DNA of 64,000 nt from a virus: the IMG/VR virus record IMGVR_UViG_3300028844_004552, positions 1 through 64,000 of that record; one strand, written 5' to 3'. Each line of letters begins with the position of its first letter. The stretch's first letter is position 1. Positions 45,709 through 54,162 of this stretch are shown here, in pieces. The position numbers and the translations under genes were made by a program. The notes below the pieces were generated by a model, which made no database searches, had not been told where the DNA came from, and saw only the letters and a list, made by a program, of their open reading frames with translations.

Positions 45709-46245
45709 ATGGAGAATACAGACGAACACGATGTAACAAGAAACATGCTTAACACGCTTAGAGGTGGTACTAACACAACACCATCATTAAACGAGAACAC
45801 TCAAACAAATCAACCAAGTAAAAAGGTGGAAGTAATTGATGAGCATGATATGACAAAGAAGATGCTTGACAATATCAGAACTAGCGCATTAAGTGAGAGA
45901 CATGATAGAATTGGTCAAGTACTGACTGAGGGTACCAATGACGTTATCAAAGTTGAAGATGAGGAACTAGGTGAAGAGGCTACTAAATTTAATGATATGG
46001 TTGGTGGTGTTGACTTCAAACAATACGAAGTTTATCCACAAGATAGAAATGTTATAATGGTAGGTGTATTAGATAATGGTATTGAGTTTAAGTTCTCTAA
46101 GAAAGAACAAGCACCATATATCAATGCTAATAATCTTAGATTAGATTCTGACACTCTTGAGGTTATCAAGAAATTACAAGGTTACTATACTAACTGGTCT
46201 GCTGAGTGGGCTACAAAAATTACTGATTATACTCAAAGCGTTTAA
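45709..46245 (+). CDS. Hypothetical protein with duplicated DEHD motif, 178 aa
   Basis: Unknown family. Residues 5-18 (DEHDVTRNMLNTLR) recur almost exactly at 44-57 (DEHDMTKKMLDNIR), showing a short internal duplication in a disordered N-terminal half. The C-terminal half (about 95-178) looks globular. Tightly spaced between the amidase-like gene and the membrane gene at 46248. Confidence 0.65.
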   Translation: MENTDEHDVTRNMLNTLRGGTNTTPSLNENTQTNQPSKKVEVIDEHDMTKKMLDNIRTSALSERHDRIGQVLTEGTNDVIKVEDEELGEEATKFNDMVGGVDFKQYEVYPQDRNVIMVGVLDNGIEFKFSKKEQAPYINANNLRLDSDTLEVIKKLQGYYTNWSAEWATKITDYTQSV

Positions 46246-46247
46246 AT

Positions 46248-46616
46248 ATGTTTAGAAATATAAAACTAGACATAAAATCGATTTTTATAATTATCTTAGG
46301 TGGGTTATTGATATTGAGTTTCATCTTTAGACCTAAGAAGGCTATTGATACATATGAAAATGAGATTAACATGTTACATGAGGAAAATAGGTTATTATTC
46401 AATGAGAATGATAGCCTTAGTTTGGCAAATAAAGTATTAGATGGTGAGGTTGATAGAATCATGATTGTGATTGCTGAAACCGAAATCAAAATGGATGCAA
46501 CTAACGAAAGAATTAAAGTTTTAGAAGATGAAAAAAATAAAGTATCTACTCATGTTGATGGTCTTGACGCTGATGGGATTTCAGAGTCACTCACAGAATA
46601 CCTCAACAGACGATAG
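46248..46616 (+). CDS. Single-pass membrane protein with coiled coil, candidate inner-membrane spanin
   Basis: 122 aa. One N-terminal membrane segment (about residues 9-24, FIIILGGLLILSFIF) is followed by a coiled coil running almost to the end, the layout of Rz-type i-spanins. The last 89 bases overlap, in another frame, the gene at 46528, which starts with a signal peptide. Such nesting is characteristic of Rz/Rz1 pairs. The role is inferred from topology and nesting only. It ends in TAG. Confidence 0.62.
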   Translation: MFRNIKLDIKSIFIIILGGLLILSFIFRPKKAIDTYENEINMLHEENRLLFNENDSLSLANKVLDGEVDRIMIVIAETEIKMDATNERIKVLEDEKNKVSTHVDGLDADGISESLTEYLNRR

Positions 46617-47001
46617 AGTAAAGGTAACAATAGCACCCAACGGTGATACACTTGTTACAATGCCATATGAGGACGCTAGAATCCTTTTAAATGATGTTTT
46701 GGAGTATGAGTATACTGACAGTCTATTAACTGTTTATATGGAACGTGACAGCCTTAATACGCAAACTATAACACTACAAAAGATTATATTATCTAAATTA
46801 AGTAGGACAAATGACAATTTAGAGACTATGCTTAGTAATCTAGAACAAGTAATTGAGAACAAGGATACTGAGATGTTATTAAAGGATGATATCATCAAAC
46901 AACAAAAGAAGGAAATTAGGAAACAGAAGGTTCTAAAGGTAATCGGCTTTACAAGTGCGGTGGTACTACCAATCATAACATTATTTATAGTAGCAAAGTA
47001 A
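46528..47001 (+). CDS. Signal-peptide protein nested in the preceding gene, candidate spanin partner
   Basis: 157 aa in a different frame from the gene it overlaps. A Sec signal peptide is clear (KKIKYLLMLMVLTLMGFQSHSQ), without a lipobox Cys. A periplasmic region with coiled coil (about 85-130) and a C-terminal membrane segment (about 138-156) follow. A classic o-spanin would be a lipoprotein, so this could be a partner anchored at both ends or a single-protein spanin. Lysis role inferred. Confidence 0.65.
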   Translation: MKKIKYLLMLMVLTLMGFQSHSQNTSTDDRVKVTIAPNGDTLVTMPYEDARILLNDVLEYEYTDSLLTVYMERDSLNTQTITLQKIILSKLSRTNDNLETMLSNLEQVIENKDTEMLLKDDIIKQQKKEIRKQKVLKVIGFTSAVVLPIITLFIVAK

Positions 47002-47020
47002 TAAAAAACACAAATTAATC

Positions 47021-47028
47021 TATTTATA
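47021..47028 (+). promoter_or_regulatory. Late-type promoter motif TATTTATA
   Basis: 26 bases before the tail tube gene at 47055. Confidence 0.45.
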
Positions 47029-47054
47029 GTCATAACAAGTTTTAAAACAATATT

Positions 47055-47537
47055 ATGGCTGATTTAATTAGAGAAGTTAGAATACCCTACGAACCGAAAA
47101 TGGGAAATAGGTGGGTGGTTGAATTACTACCAAAAAATAACAATGAGGAAGTGAACATGTTACTTGTTCGACCATCAAAAGACGCAGATAGAATAGATGA
47201 GTGGATTATTCACTCAACTGAAAGACCAACATTCAAAAGGACAAAATTTTGGAAATTCTGGAAACGATATGAAGTTGATGAGTTACACATGACAATGATG
47301 GACCCAATTGGACCATCAACAGCACAGAAACTCTATAAAATATTAGAATCTGGCAAAAGGATTGATTATGATTTATGTATATTAGACCCAACTGGGGTAA
47401 CCATTGAAAAGTGGGAAATTAGGGGTTGTAAGATTTTAACACTTAATTTTGATAGGTTAGATTATGAAGAGAAACCAACTAAACTTTTGAAGTGCTTATT
47501 AAGGCTTCAACCTAAGACAGCTAAGTTGTTATTCTAA
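47055..47537 (+). CDS. gp19-like tail tube protein
   Basis: 160 aa, the size of T4 gp19 (163). The C-terminal phrases LDPTGVTIEKWEIRGCKI and LNFDRLDYEEKPTKL match the conserved end of T4-type tail tube proteins (the GC.I and DYEE segments). Tube proteins stack in hexameric rings inside the sheath. It lies behind a TATTTATA motif and ends in a strong terminator, as a separate high-expression unit. It could instead be the related gp54-type protein. Confidence 0.72.
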   Translation: MADLIREVRIPYEPKMGNRWVVELLPKNNNEEVNMLLVRPSKDADRIDEWIIHSTERPTFKRTKFWKFWKRYEVDELHMTMMDPIGPSTAQKLYKILESGKRIDYDLCILDPTGVTIEKWEIRGCKILTLNFDRLDYEEKPTKLLKCLLRLQPKTAKLLF

Positions 47538-47540
47538 AAG

Positions 47541-47562
47541 GAGCCCATAGGGGCTTTTTTTA
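47541..47562 (+). terminator. Rho-independent terminator after the tail tube gene
   Basis: AGCCC pairs with GGGCT around ATAG and is followed by seven T residues. Confidence 0.82.
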
Positions 47563-47574
47563 GTTGTGAGAACA

Positions 47575-47582
47575 TATTTATA
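47575..47582 (+). promoter_or_regulatory. Late-type promoter motif TATTTATA
   Basis: 12 bases before the ATG at 47595, directly downstream of a terminator. Confidence 0.5.
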
Positions 47583-47594
47583 TAAAAACTAAAG

Positions 47595-47945
47595 ATGAGA
47601 CTAGCTATTTGTTCGGAATGTGATAAATTAGGACCAATAACCCCAGCGTTAAATGAGGGTGGTCTTTGTTCTAGTTGTTGGTCAAAAGACCACGACAAGA
47701 AATCGATTGATAATATAAACGAAGAGCTAACTAAGTCTGATGTTAAAAAACAAATCGGTAATTATATGGATTCAGCTGAATTCAGAGGTAAGGTTGAACG
47801 AATTGTAAGAGATAGAATTAAGAACGAAAAGGAACTAGAGAAAAAGGTTGTTGATATTACCAAGAATGTAATAACTCAATTATATAAAACGCTATGGACT
47901 AGAAGAGGTATGTGGCAATCTCAGTTAAAAAATCAAAAGACCTAA
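47595..47945 (+). CDS. Zinc-ribbon protein, 116 aa
   Basis: N-terminal C-x2-C...C-x2-C module (ICSEC...LCSSC, residues of about 5-30) followed by a helical region and a conserved-looking C-terminal phrase (LYKTLWTRRGMWQSQL) resembling the ends of other small phage structural proteins. The TAATG end overlaps the gene at 47945, so the two are co-translated. Function unknown. Confidence 0.65.
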   Translation: MRLAICSECDKLGPITPALNEGGLCSSCWSKDHDKKSIDNINEELTKSDVKKQIGNYMDSAEFRGKVERIVRDRIKNEKELEKKVVDITKNVITQLYKTLWTRRGMWQSQLKNQKT

Positions 47946-49825
47946 TGAAAAAGATTAAGATTACAGAAGACCAAAAGGGTATGTTAGACAAGGTTGGTGC
48001 TAAATTACAAGAAAGTATACCACCTAGTCAATCACCAGCTTTAAAAGTAAGTAAAGCATTTAAAGCTGAGACTAAAGGTCTTGAGGGGATTAAGACTGAA
48101 AACGAACATCCACCAATGGGTGCTGTTATAGTAGGTGTTGAATGGTCTGAATTAGCACCACATGTTCTAGAATTTATTAAAAAATTATATACAAATCCTT
48201 CTAAGGAAGGTCTTGACCCATTTTGGAATCAAGTTGGTCTTACATGGGACGAGATGGTTCAAATGCTTACAAAGTTAGACCTTATCAAAAGTGTTGATGG
48301 TGGTTATAGACTTACAAAGTTTGTTGATGAACCAATCAAGAACGTTAAAATTGTTGGTAAGTTATTAGAAAAGATGATAAACGACAAGCACCAACCTAAA
48401 GAGGAAGAACCAGAAGTTGCTGAGACAACTCAAGCGGATATTGCTAAGTCACTTAAACAACAAGTATCAGAACCAAAGAAAACTGGTAAGACTCGTGAAG
48501 AGTTATTGGCTGTTATCGCACAAAAGAAAAAAGAAGAATTAGAAAGAAGAGAAGCCGAAGCTGCAAAGCCTATCGGTGAGGCTGATTGGTTCGATGGACA
48601 TCCAGACCACCCAGCAAATCAAGTAGATAATACTGAAAGAGGTATTAGACCAGAATCATCACCATATAATCTTGTATGGTTTAGTGATGATGTTGCTATA
48701 TTTACCAAGGATGGACAATACTTCGCATTCAACGTCACTTCAACGGATAATGATGAATACGCAGAATATGCTGACAGAGAAGCTATGGACATGGGACAAG
48801 ATGAAGATGGATTTGCCAATGTTGAATATGGTGATTGGTCATTAAATGGTGATATTGTCAATGCATATGTTAATAACAATATAGACCACTTAAGTTTCGG
48901 TAAGGGATTAGGTGATTATGAGAATGGTATTGACATGTCACTTATCACTCAAGACTTAGCAACAGACTTAATATCATTTGCCAACTATATTGGTGGTGAA
49001 GAAGGTGCAAAATTAAATAAGATACTTACATCAATCAATCTTGAAGAAGTTACAGCTGCTGCTGGTTCATCGGGTGCGTTTGTTGGTAAGATGGGTGGTT
49101 CACCAGCACCAATACATAAGGGTAATGTAAGTTCTGAAATGAATATGATTACTGATGGTGAAATGGAAGACCAAACTACAAAAGAAGATATATTAAATAC
49201 ACTTAAACAATTAACTGTTGATGGTAATATAGATGTTGCTGAATGGTTCTCATTTGAGGGTGAGTTAAAACGTGTTGTTGACCTTATTCAATCTTTAAAC
49301 AACGAAGAATGGAATCCAGTAATAATGTTTATAGTAAAGAGTCTTCAAGTTGCTGAGAGTATTATGGCTGGTAATCACGATGAGATGACTAAATTCAAAC
49401 AATACCTTAGAAGTCTTGCACAATTTATTAATCACTTTGATTCTTTACCGTTAGGTGAAGCAACAACAGTTACATCTGCTGGTGGTGATTCTGGAACCTT
49501 CGCATTCGATGTCCCAATGGGAGATGGTGGTGAGTTTTGGACTGCTGGTAATAAGATGGCTAAGAAAGGTATAAAGGAAGATGCTAAGACAGACACTCAA
49601 TATCCTAAGGGAGAATTTGTGGAGTTTGATGACTGTGTTAAACTAAACAATAATAAGGTTGCACAAAACGGGGGTTGTTCTGTTGGTGCTGTTGACAATG
49701 TCGTAAAAACTAAGACTAGTAAGAACTCAGTAATTTCAGATAATGCACTGTATTTAGAGATATCTATGGCAACTGGTCGAACTATTGATGAGGTTAAGGG
49801 ACTTATAGAAAATAAAATTAAGTAA
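47945..49825 (+). CDS. Large structural-type protein, 626 aa
   Basis: I use the ATG at 47945 (MKKIKITEDQK), overlapping the preceding stop, rather than an upstream GTG at 47912. An N-terminal region (about 1-150) contains a small helical domain (GLTWDEMVQMLTKLDLI), then a disordered charged linker, a globular region (YNLVWFSDDVAIF...) and a Gly-rich tail. No enzymatic motif is seen. Its length and the following acidic gene suggest head or tail structure. Confidence 0.62.
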   Translation: MKKIKITEDQKGMLDKVGAKLQESIPPSQSPALKVSKAFKAETKGLEGIKTENEHPPMGAVIVGVEWSELAPHVLEFIKKLYTNPSKEGLDPFWNQVGLTWDEMVQMLTKLDLIKSVDGGYRLTKFVDEPIKNVKIVGKLLEKMINDKHQPKEEEPEVAETTQADIAKSLKQQVSEPKKTGKTREELLAVIAQKKKEELERREAEAAKPIGEADWFDGHPDHPANQVDNTERGIRPESSPYNLVWFSDDVAIFTKDGQYFAFNVTSTDNDEYAEYADREAMDMGQDEDGFANVEYGDWSLNGDIVNAYVNNNIDHLSFGKGLGDYENGIDMSLITQDLATDLISFANYIGGEEGAKLNKILTSINLEEVTAAAGSSGAFVGKMGGSPAPIHKGNVSSEMNMITDGEMEDQTTKEDILNTLKQLTVDGNIDVAEWFSFEGELKRVVDLIQSLNNEEWNPVIMFIVKSLQVAESIMAGNHDEMTKFKQYLRSLAQFINHFDSLPLGEATTVTSAGGDSGTFAFDVPMGDGGEFWTAGNKMAKKGIKEDAKTDTQYPKGEFVEFDDCVKLNNNKVAQNGGCSVGAVDNVVKTKTSKNSVISDNALYLEISMATGRTIDEVKGLIENKIK

Positions 49826-49853
49826 ACAATATAAACTTTACTAAAAATAAAGA

Positions 49854-49861
49854 TATTTATT
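49854..49861 (+). promoter_or_regulatory. Late-type promoter motif TATTTATT
   Basis: 17 bases before the ATG at 49879. Confidence 0.45.
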
Positions 49862-49878
49862 ATTAAACGTATAGTAAT

Positions 49879-51639
49879 ATGGACAGAAATAAAATTAAAA
49901 CACACTTGAACTCACTTGTAGAGGCTAGTAAGAAACCAGTTGGTCTTACGTCAACTGAAAAGGTTCAAACAAAGGAGAAGAGTGTAAACAATGATTACTA
50001 TAAAGAAGTATCCAAAAAAATGGGTGAATATGATAAAGCATCTACGGGTGATAATGATTCAATCAAAGAGAAGGACTTAGAAAAGGTAGATTCAGAAGAA
50101 ATGGATGTTAATCCTAATGGGATGGACCAAATTCAATATGATAATGACCCTAGTAAGAAATTCAAAGAAAGAGCAATCGAAGCTCTTGAGGGTAGTTCTA
50201 AAATGGGTAATGAAACTCACGAAGGTGAATGGGACCCAGCTACAGGTGCTGGTAACGGAAACACTGAGGAAGTTTGGGGTGCCTCTGGTAACCACAAAGA
50301 TAATCTTGGTAAAAGAATAGTAAAGAATGCTAAAGCAGTGTCTAAGAAGGACGCTAGACCACAAGAAGATGCTGTAGGGTATGTTCCTAAAGGTAAGGTT
50401 AAAACTAAGTTAGCAACTGAAAATAAAAATTCAAATAAAGAATCAATAAATAAAAAAATAAAAATGAAACGATTAAACTTTAAGAAGCCGTTCAACGGTG
50501 TAGGGAAAGCACTTACATTAATTCCAGAAACATACAAAGTGGATAATAAGGTGTTTGAAATGACTGACGGTAACGAGAGTTATAAAGTTAGATGGGAAGG
50601 TTCCCTAACAGAAGGTAGTGCTGTTGTATTAATGGCATCTGATAAGAACATGATGAACGAAGACATCCAACAAATGAAACACCTTATGGGTTTCAAAGCT
50701 GAGGATACTTTAGGTACACCATCATCTAAGGATAGAATGAATGAAGATTCATCTTTCAGAGATATGATGAACCTTACATCATCTTTACTTAATGAAGATG
50801 TTAAGTCTGATAAAGAAACAATCAACGAAGATGTTGCTGGTGCTGCTGGTGCTGGTTACGGATTCACAGGTGAGGGTAACTTAGGTGAAGGTAACTTAGA
50901 AGAATCGGAAGAAGTAACGGAAAGTGAAGAAGTAACTGAATCAGAAGATGTAAACGAATCAACGGGTGAGAATCCAGATATCGCTGCTGCTGGTGATGAT
51001 ACTAAGATTGGTAAAACTGCTGACGGTATCGTTAGAGGTGCTGGTCACGATAAACACATCATGGAAGAAGATGATACTGTAGCTGAATCAGAAGAAATTA
51101 CTGAAACAGAAGAAGTAACGGAAAGTGAAGAAGTAACTGAATCAGAAGAAGTTGTTGAATCAGAAGAAATTACTGAGACAGAAGATGTAAATGAATCATT
51201 TGATTTTGATTCACCAACAATCTATACTCTTTCTGAGGGTGAAGTTACTCAATCAATGCCAGCTGGTGATGATTTAGGTACTGATATTGGAAAGTCTGCT
51301 AAGGGTGACCCTAGAGGTGAAGGACATGATACACATATCATGGAAAAAGACGAAGTTGTTGAAGGTGAAGAAATCACTGAAACAGAAGAAGTTGTTGAAG
51401 GTGAAATCGATGAAGCTTTTGGTGATACATTTAGAAGTCACGAAAAGATTTTCATTAGAGATAACAAAGCCTTATTTGATGCAGCTAAAGGTGGTGATAA
51501 TAATGCTAGTAAGCAGTTATCTAACTTAGCTAACCAATATGCTAAGGAAAATGAAATCACTGGTGGTATGTTAACAAGCTTTAGAAATGAAATCTATAGA
51601 ATGGTTAAAGGTGGTACTTTCAAAGGAAGACAATCATAA
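49879..51639 (+). CDS. Acidic repeat-rich structural-type protein, 586 aa
   Basis: The N-terminal 190 residues are hydrophilic and disordered. Residues of about 195-260 form a small basic domain (MKRLNFKKPFNGVGKALTLIPETYK). The rest contains short helices of the MNEDIQQMKHLMGF kind and long runs of SEEVTE- and TETEEV-type acidic repeats (about 340-440). The C-terminal 60 residues look globular. The composition suggests a prohead core or virion protein. It is closed by a strong terminator. Confidence 0.62.
   Translation: MDRNKIKTHLNSLVEASKKPVGLTSTEKVQTKEKSVNNDYYKEVSKKMGEYDKASTGDNDSIKEKDLEKVDSEEMDVNPNGMDQIQYDNDPSKKFKERAIEALEGSSKMGNETHEGEWDPATGAGNGNTEEVWGASGNHKDNLGKRIVKNAKAVSKKDARPQEDAVGYVPKGKVKTKLATENKNSNKESINKKIKMKRLNFKKPFNGVGKALTLIPETYKVDNKVFEMTDGNESYKVRWEGSLTEGSAVVLMASDKNMMNEDIQQMKHLMGFKAEDTLGTPSSKDRMNEDSSFRDMMNLTSSLLNEDVKSDKETINEDVAGAAGAGYGFTGEGNLGEGNLEESEEVTESEEVTESEDVNESTGENPDIAAAGDDTKIGKTADGIVRGAGHDKHIMEEDDTVAESEEITETEEVTESEEVTESEEVVESEEITETEDVNESFDFDSPTIYTLSEGEVTQSMPAGDDLGTDIGKSAKGDPRGEGHDTHIMEKDEVVEGEEITETEEVVEGEIDEAFGDTFRSHEKIFIRDNKALFDAAKGGDNNASKQLSNLANQYAKENEITGGMLTSFRNEIYRMVKGGTFKGRQS
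50900..51200 (+). repeat. Acidic SEEVTE coding repeats
   Basis: Short in-frame units such as GAAGAAGTAACGGAAAGT recur many times in two clusters, encoding Ser-Glu-Glu-Val-Thr-Glu runs. Confidence 0.75.
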
Positions 51640-51657
51640 TAAAATAATATAAATAAT

Positions 51658-51687
51658 AAAAGCTCCTAGAAATAGGGGCTTTTTTTA
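51658..51687. terminator. Terminator with GAAA tetraloop, convergent genes
   Basis: AGCTCCTA pairs with TAGGGGCT (one wobble) around GAAA, with A residues before and T residues after. It can serve both the plus-strand gene ending at 51639 and the minus-strand gene ending at 51685. Confidence 0.82.
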
Positions 51688-52113
51688 TGCTCTTAAAATT
51701 ACATAATCATTTTCAGTCAATGCTGTGGACCCCAAAGAAGAGATTTTATCTAAAACCATATCTTTATCAATATTATTAAGTGTAAATACATCAATAATAT
51801 CATCGAAGTCGTCCATACCATTAAATGTTGATTTGAATTCTGCAACTTTATTACTATTGATGATGTTAACCATCTCATTAGTGAAGTCCACTTTAGAATG
51901 ACAACTCATATTTCGCTCCAATAACAATCCAATAAAGGTATTTACTTGGTATGTATTCATAAACAAGAATAAGTTCTCGTAATTACCACAATCAGTTTCT
52001 TTAACTAATATACAATCAAAGATATCAAATCCATGTACATCATTAAAAGCTTCGTTAATTTCGAATACCCATCCTTTACCGTCAACCTTGTCAATTTTGA
52101 TAATTGTAACCAT
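51685..52113 (-). CDS. Hypothetical protein, 142 aa
   Basis: Unknown family, on the minus strand between two plus-strand virion-type genes. It is acidic, with no membrane segment; the start reads MVTIIKIDKVDGKGWVFEINE. It has its own promoter element upstream and shares the terminator below it. Isolated reversed genes like this are often later acquisitions, but nothing in the sequence proves it. Confidence 0.65.
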   Translation of the reverse strand: MVTIIKIDKVDGKGWVFEINEAFNDVHGFDIFDCILVKETDCGNYENLFLFMNTYQVNTFIGLLLERNMSCHSKVDFTNEMVNIINSNKVAEFKSTFNGMDDFDDIIDVFTLNNIDKDMVLDKISSLGSTALTENDYVILRA

Positions 52114-52129
52114 ATCTCTTTATTTTCTA

Positions 52130-52137
52130 TAAATATA
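52130..52137 (-). promoter_or_regulatory. Promoter -7-like element TATATTTA
   Basis: Read on the minus strand, 16 bases before the start of the gene ending at 52113. No clear -33 TTG. Confidence 0.45.
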
Positions 52138-52179
52138 CGGATAATATATCAATAAACCTAATTTTTAGTAAAAAAAATG

Positions 52180-52187
52180 TATTTATA
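52180..52187 (+). promoter_or_regulatory. Late-type promoter motif TATTTATA
   Basis: 32 bases before the amidase ATG at 52220. Confidence 0.45.
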
Positions 52188-52219
52188 GTTAACTAAGTTA
52201 TAAAAAAACAACAATAAAT

Positions 52220-53197
52220 ATGTTATTAAAAATAGGTGACAACAGTAGACAAGTAAAAGAGGTTCAAACCTTATTAGATACACATGGATTTTGGGTATAT
52301 CATAAATTCACATTCTATTTCGGGACCATTACTGATACAGCAGTAAGAAAATTTCAAAAAGCTAAGAATATTAAAGTAGATGGTGAAGTAGGACCAGAGA
52401 CTTATGGTTATTTGTTAGAAGGTATTGACACAGATAGAGGTGGTTTAGATACTGATGAGGTTGTTAACGATACTGACAACAAATTAGATTATAGAGGTTC
52501 TTACGAATCAAAAGATGGTCTAACAATAGACAGAGCTTACTTAGATTCAGATGAATTCGTTATGGATTACGGTAAGATAAAACCTAAAAACTTATTCATA
52601 CACCACACCGCTGGTTGGGATAACCCATACGCTACTATTGGTCATTGGAATAGAGATAAGAGAGGTCGTGTTGCAACACAATATGTTGTTGGTGGATTTA
52701 ACATCAAGGGTGACTCTAAACATGACGGTACGGTTGTACAATGTTTCCCAGATAATTATATTGGGTGGCACTTAGGTAAAGTTGGTGGCTTCAACGCATC
52801 AAAGTATTCTGTTGGTATTGAACTTAACAACTTTGGTTATGTTACAAAAAAGAATGGTAAATTTTACACATATGTAAACACAGTGGTTCCAGAGGACCAA
52901 GTATGTGATTTAGGTTACAAATTTAGAAATCACCAATATTGGCATAAATATTCTGACGCTCAAATTGAAAGTCTTAGATTATTAATTCTTCACATTAAAG
53001 ATATCTACCCTACGATAGATATTACCAAGGGACTTATTGAAGAATTAGAGACAAAGACACCAGCAGAGGCATTTGGGTTTAACAAAGACGCTTATAATGC
53101 AAAGGAGTACGGTATGTGGACTCACACCAATGTAAGAAAGGATAAATTTGATTGTTTCCCACAACCAGAATTAATAGAGATGTTAAAATCACTATAA
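52220..53197 (+). CDS. N-acetylmuramoyl-L-alanine amidase with peptidoglycan-binding domain
   Basis: 325 aa. Residues of about 1-68 are a PG_binding_1 domain (TITDTAVRKFQKAKNIKVDGEVGPET). An amidase-2 domain covers about 120-290, with H128/H129 in LFIHHTAGW, a GTVVQCF...IGWHLG segment and SVGIELNNFG. It cleaves the bond between muramic acid and the peptide stem, as endolysin or virion enzyme. Unlike the amidase-like protein at 45084 it keeps the first zinc His. It follows a TATTTATA motif, fitting late expression. Confidence 0.85.
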   Translation: MLLKIGDNSRQVKEVQTLLDTHGFWVYHKFTFYFGTITDTAVRKFQKAKNIKVDGEVGPETYGYLLEGIDTDRGGLDTDEVVNDTDNKLDYRGSYESKDGLTIDRAYLDSDEFVMDYGKIKPKNLFIHHTAGWDNPYATIGHWNRDKRGRVATQYVVGGFNIKGDSKHDGTVVQCFPDNYIGWHLGKVGGFNASKYSVGIELNNFGYVTKKNGKFYTYVNTVVPEDQVCDLGYKFRNHQYWHKYSDAQIESLRLLILHIKDIYPTIDITKGLIEELETKTPAEAFGFNKDAYNAKEYGMWTHTNVRKDKFDCFPQPELIEMLKSL

Positions 53198-53234
53198 GAC
53201 TTTATTTTCAACTAATATTTGTTATATTAATCAT

Positions 53235-53708
53235 ATGACAGACAATACTAAAAAATCACTTGAGTTTTTGAGTTATATCAACACACCACTAAGTAAAACC
53301 AGTATAGATGTATTATACAGTGCGAACAACGTTAATTTTGAACGTTGCCAACTGTATAGTGACTTTATTCAGAGTTTAATTGGGCTTATACTTAACACGT
53401 ATATGGGTGATGAAATCACTACTTCAAAGCAGAGGGTAGAACATTTCGATTGGTGTTGGTCTAAGAACATGGATAATTTTAGTGATGAGGGAATCAACTT
53501 CAATAACTCAAAAAAATTATACGATTATATAAAACAAGATATTATTGAAACATTCTATAAAGTTGGAGATAAAGTAGAGGAAGAATTGAATGGTGGTTAC
53601 CTACTTAAGGTTTGGAAATACATATTTTCATATTCATCAAATAAGACCCGTTCTGACATCGAAATATTCATCAAACTTTACAATTTATTTGAAGAATCAC
53701 TTGATTAA
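53235..53708 (+). CDS. Hypothetical protein, 157 aa
   Basis: Unknown family, helical and rich in Asn, Lys, Asp and Ile, with no membrane segment (MTDNTKKSLEFLSYINTPLSKTSID). A TATATTAA element ends 4 bases before the ATG, similar to the leaderless promoters elsewhere, but no -33 TTG is seen. Confidence 0.65.
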   Translation: MTDNTKKSLEFLSYINTPLSKTSIDVLYSANNVNFERCQLYSDFIQSLIGLILNTYMGDEITTSKQRVEHFDWCWSKNMDNFSDEGINFNNSKKLYDYIKQDIIETFYKVGDKVEEELNGGYLLKVWKYIFSYSSNKTRSDIEIFIKLYNLFEESLD

Positions 53709-53729
53709 GTGTAAAAAAGAGGGTTTTAG

Positions 53730-53737
53730 TATTTATT
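53730..53737 (+). promoter_or_regulatory. Late-type promoter motif TATTTATT
   Basis: 29 bases before the ATG at 53767; heads a run of small genes. Confidence 0.4.
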
Positions 53738-53766
53738 TATAAAAAATAAAGTTATATACTTAAGAT

Positions 53767-53988
53767 ATGAGATTATTCGATATTATAAAAAGCACATTAA
53801 CAACTGAAAAATTAATAGCTGAACAAGAACTTGAAAGAGTTATAAATGATAAGAGCTTGGAGACAAGTAAGAAGGTTGTTATGATAAAAGGGTTATTAAA
53901 CAAGATAACACTAACCGAATCATCATTTGGGGTATTTGAAAATTTAATCAAACCAACTGATGAAACTAATGAAGATAAAAAACAATAA
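53767..53988 (+). CDS. Small hypothetical protein, 73 aa
   Basis: A helical, charged protein of unknown family (MRLFDIIKSTLTTEKLIAEQELERVI). Its stop lies 2 bases before the histone-like gene at 53991, so the two are co-transcribed. Confidence 0.6.
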   Translation: MRLFDIIKSTLTTEKLIAEQELERVINDKSLETSKKVVMIKGLLNKITLTESSFGVFENLIKPTDETNEDKKQ

Positions 53989-53990
53989 AA

Positions 53991-54158
53991 ATGGAAAAAT
54001 TTGAACAATTAAAGAGTTTACTAGAAGAAGCTACATCAGATGTAGAAAAAACAGCTAACGGAAACAAAGCCGCTGGTGTTAGAGTAAGAAAGATGTTACA
54101 ATCAGTTAAGGATGTAGCTCAAGAATTTCGAAAAGAAATTTCAGCAATGAAAAAGTAA
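53991..54158 (+). CDS. Hc1-like histone H1 protein, 55 aa
   Basis: A small gene, MEKFEQLKSLLEEA... to ...ISAMKK. The core GNKAAGVRVRKMLQSVKDVAQEFRKE (given here as spans: GNKAAG at about 24-29, R31-R33, AQEFRKE at about 43-49) closely follows the short Hc1-type histone H1 proteins widespread in Bacteroidota, which bind DNA and compact the nucleoid. Length matches that family (55-65 aa). It lies between two small genes with spacers of 2 and 4 bases. It could modulate host nucleoid or phage DNA packing; it points to transfer from a Bacteroidota host. Confidence 0.82.
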   Translation: MEKFEQLKSLLEEATSDVEKTANGNKAAGVRVRKMLQSVKDVAQEFRKEISAMKK

Positions 54159-54162
54159 GAAT

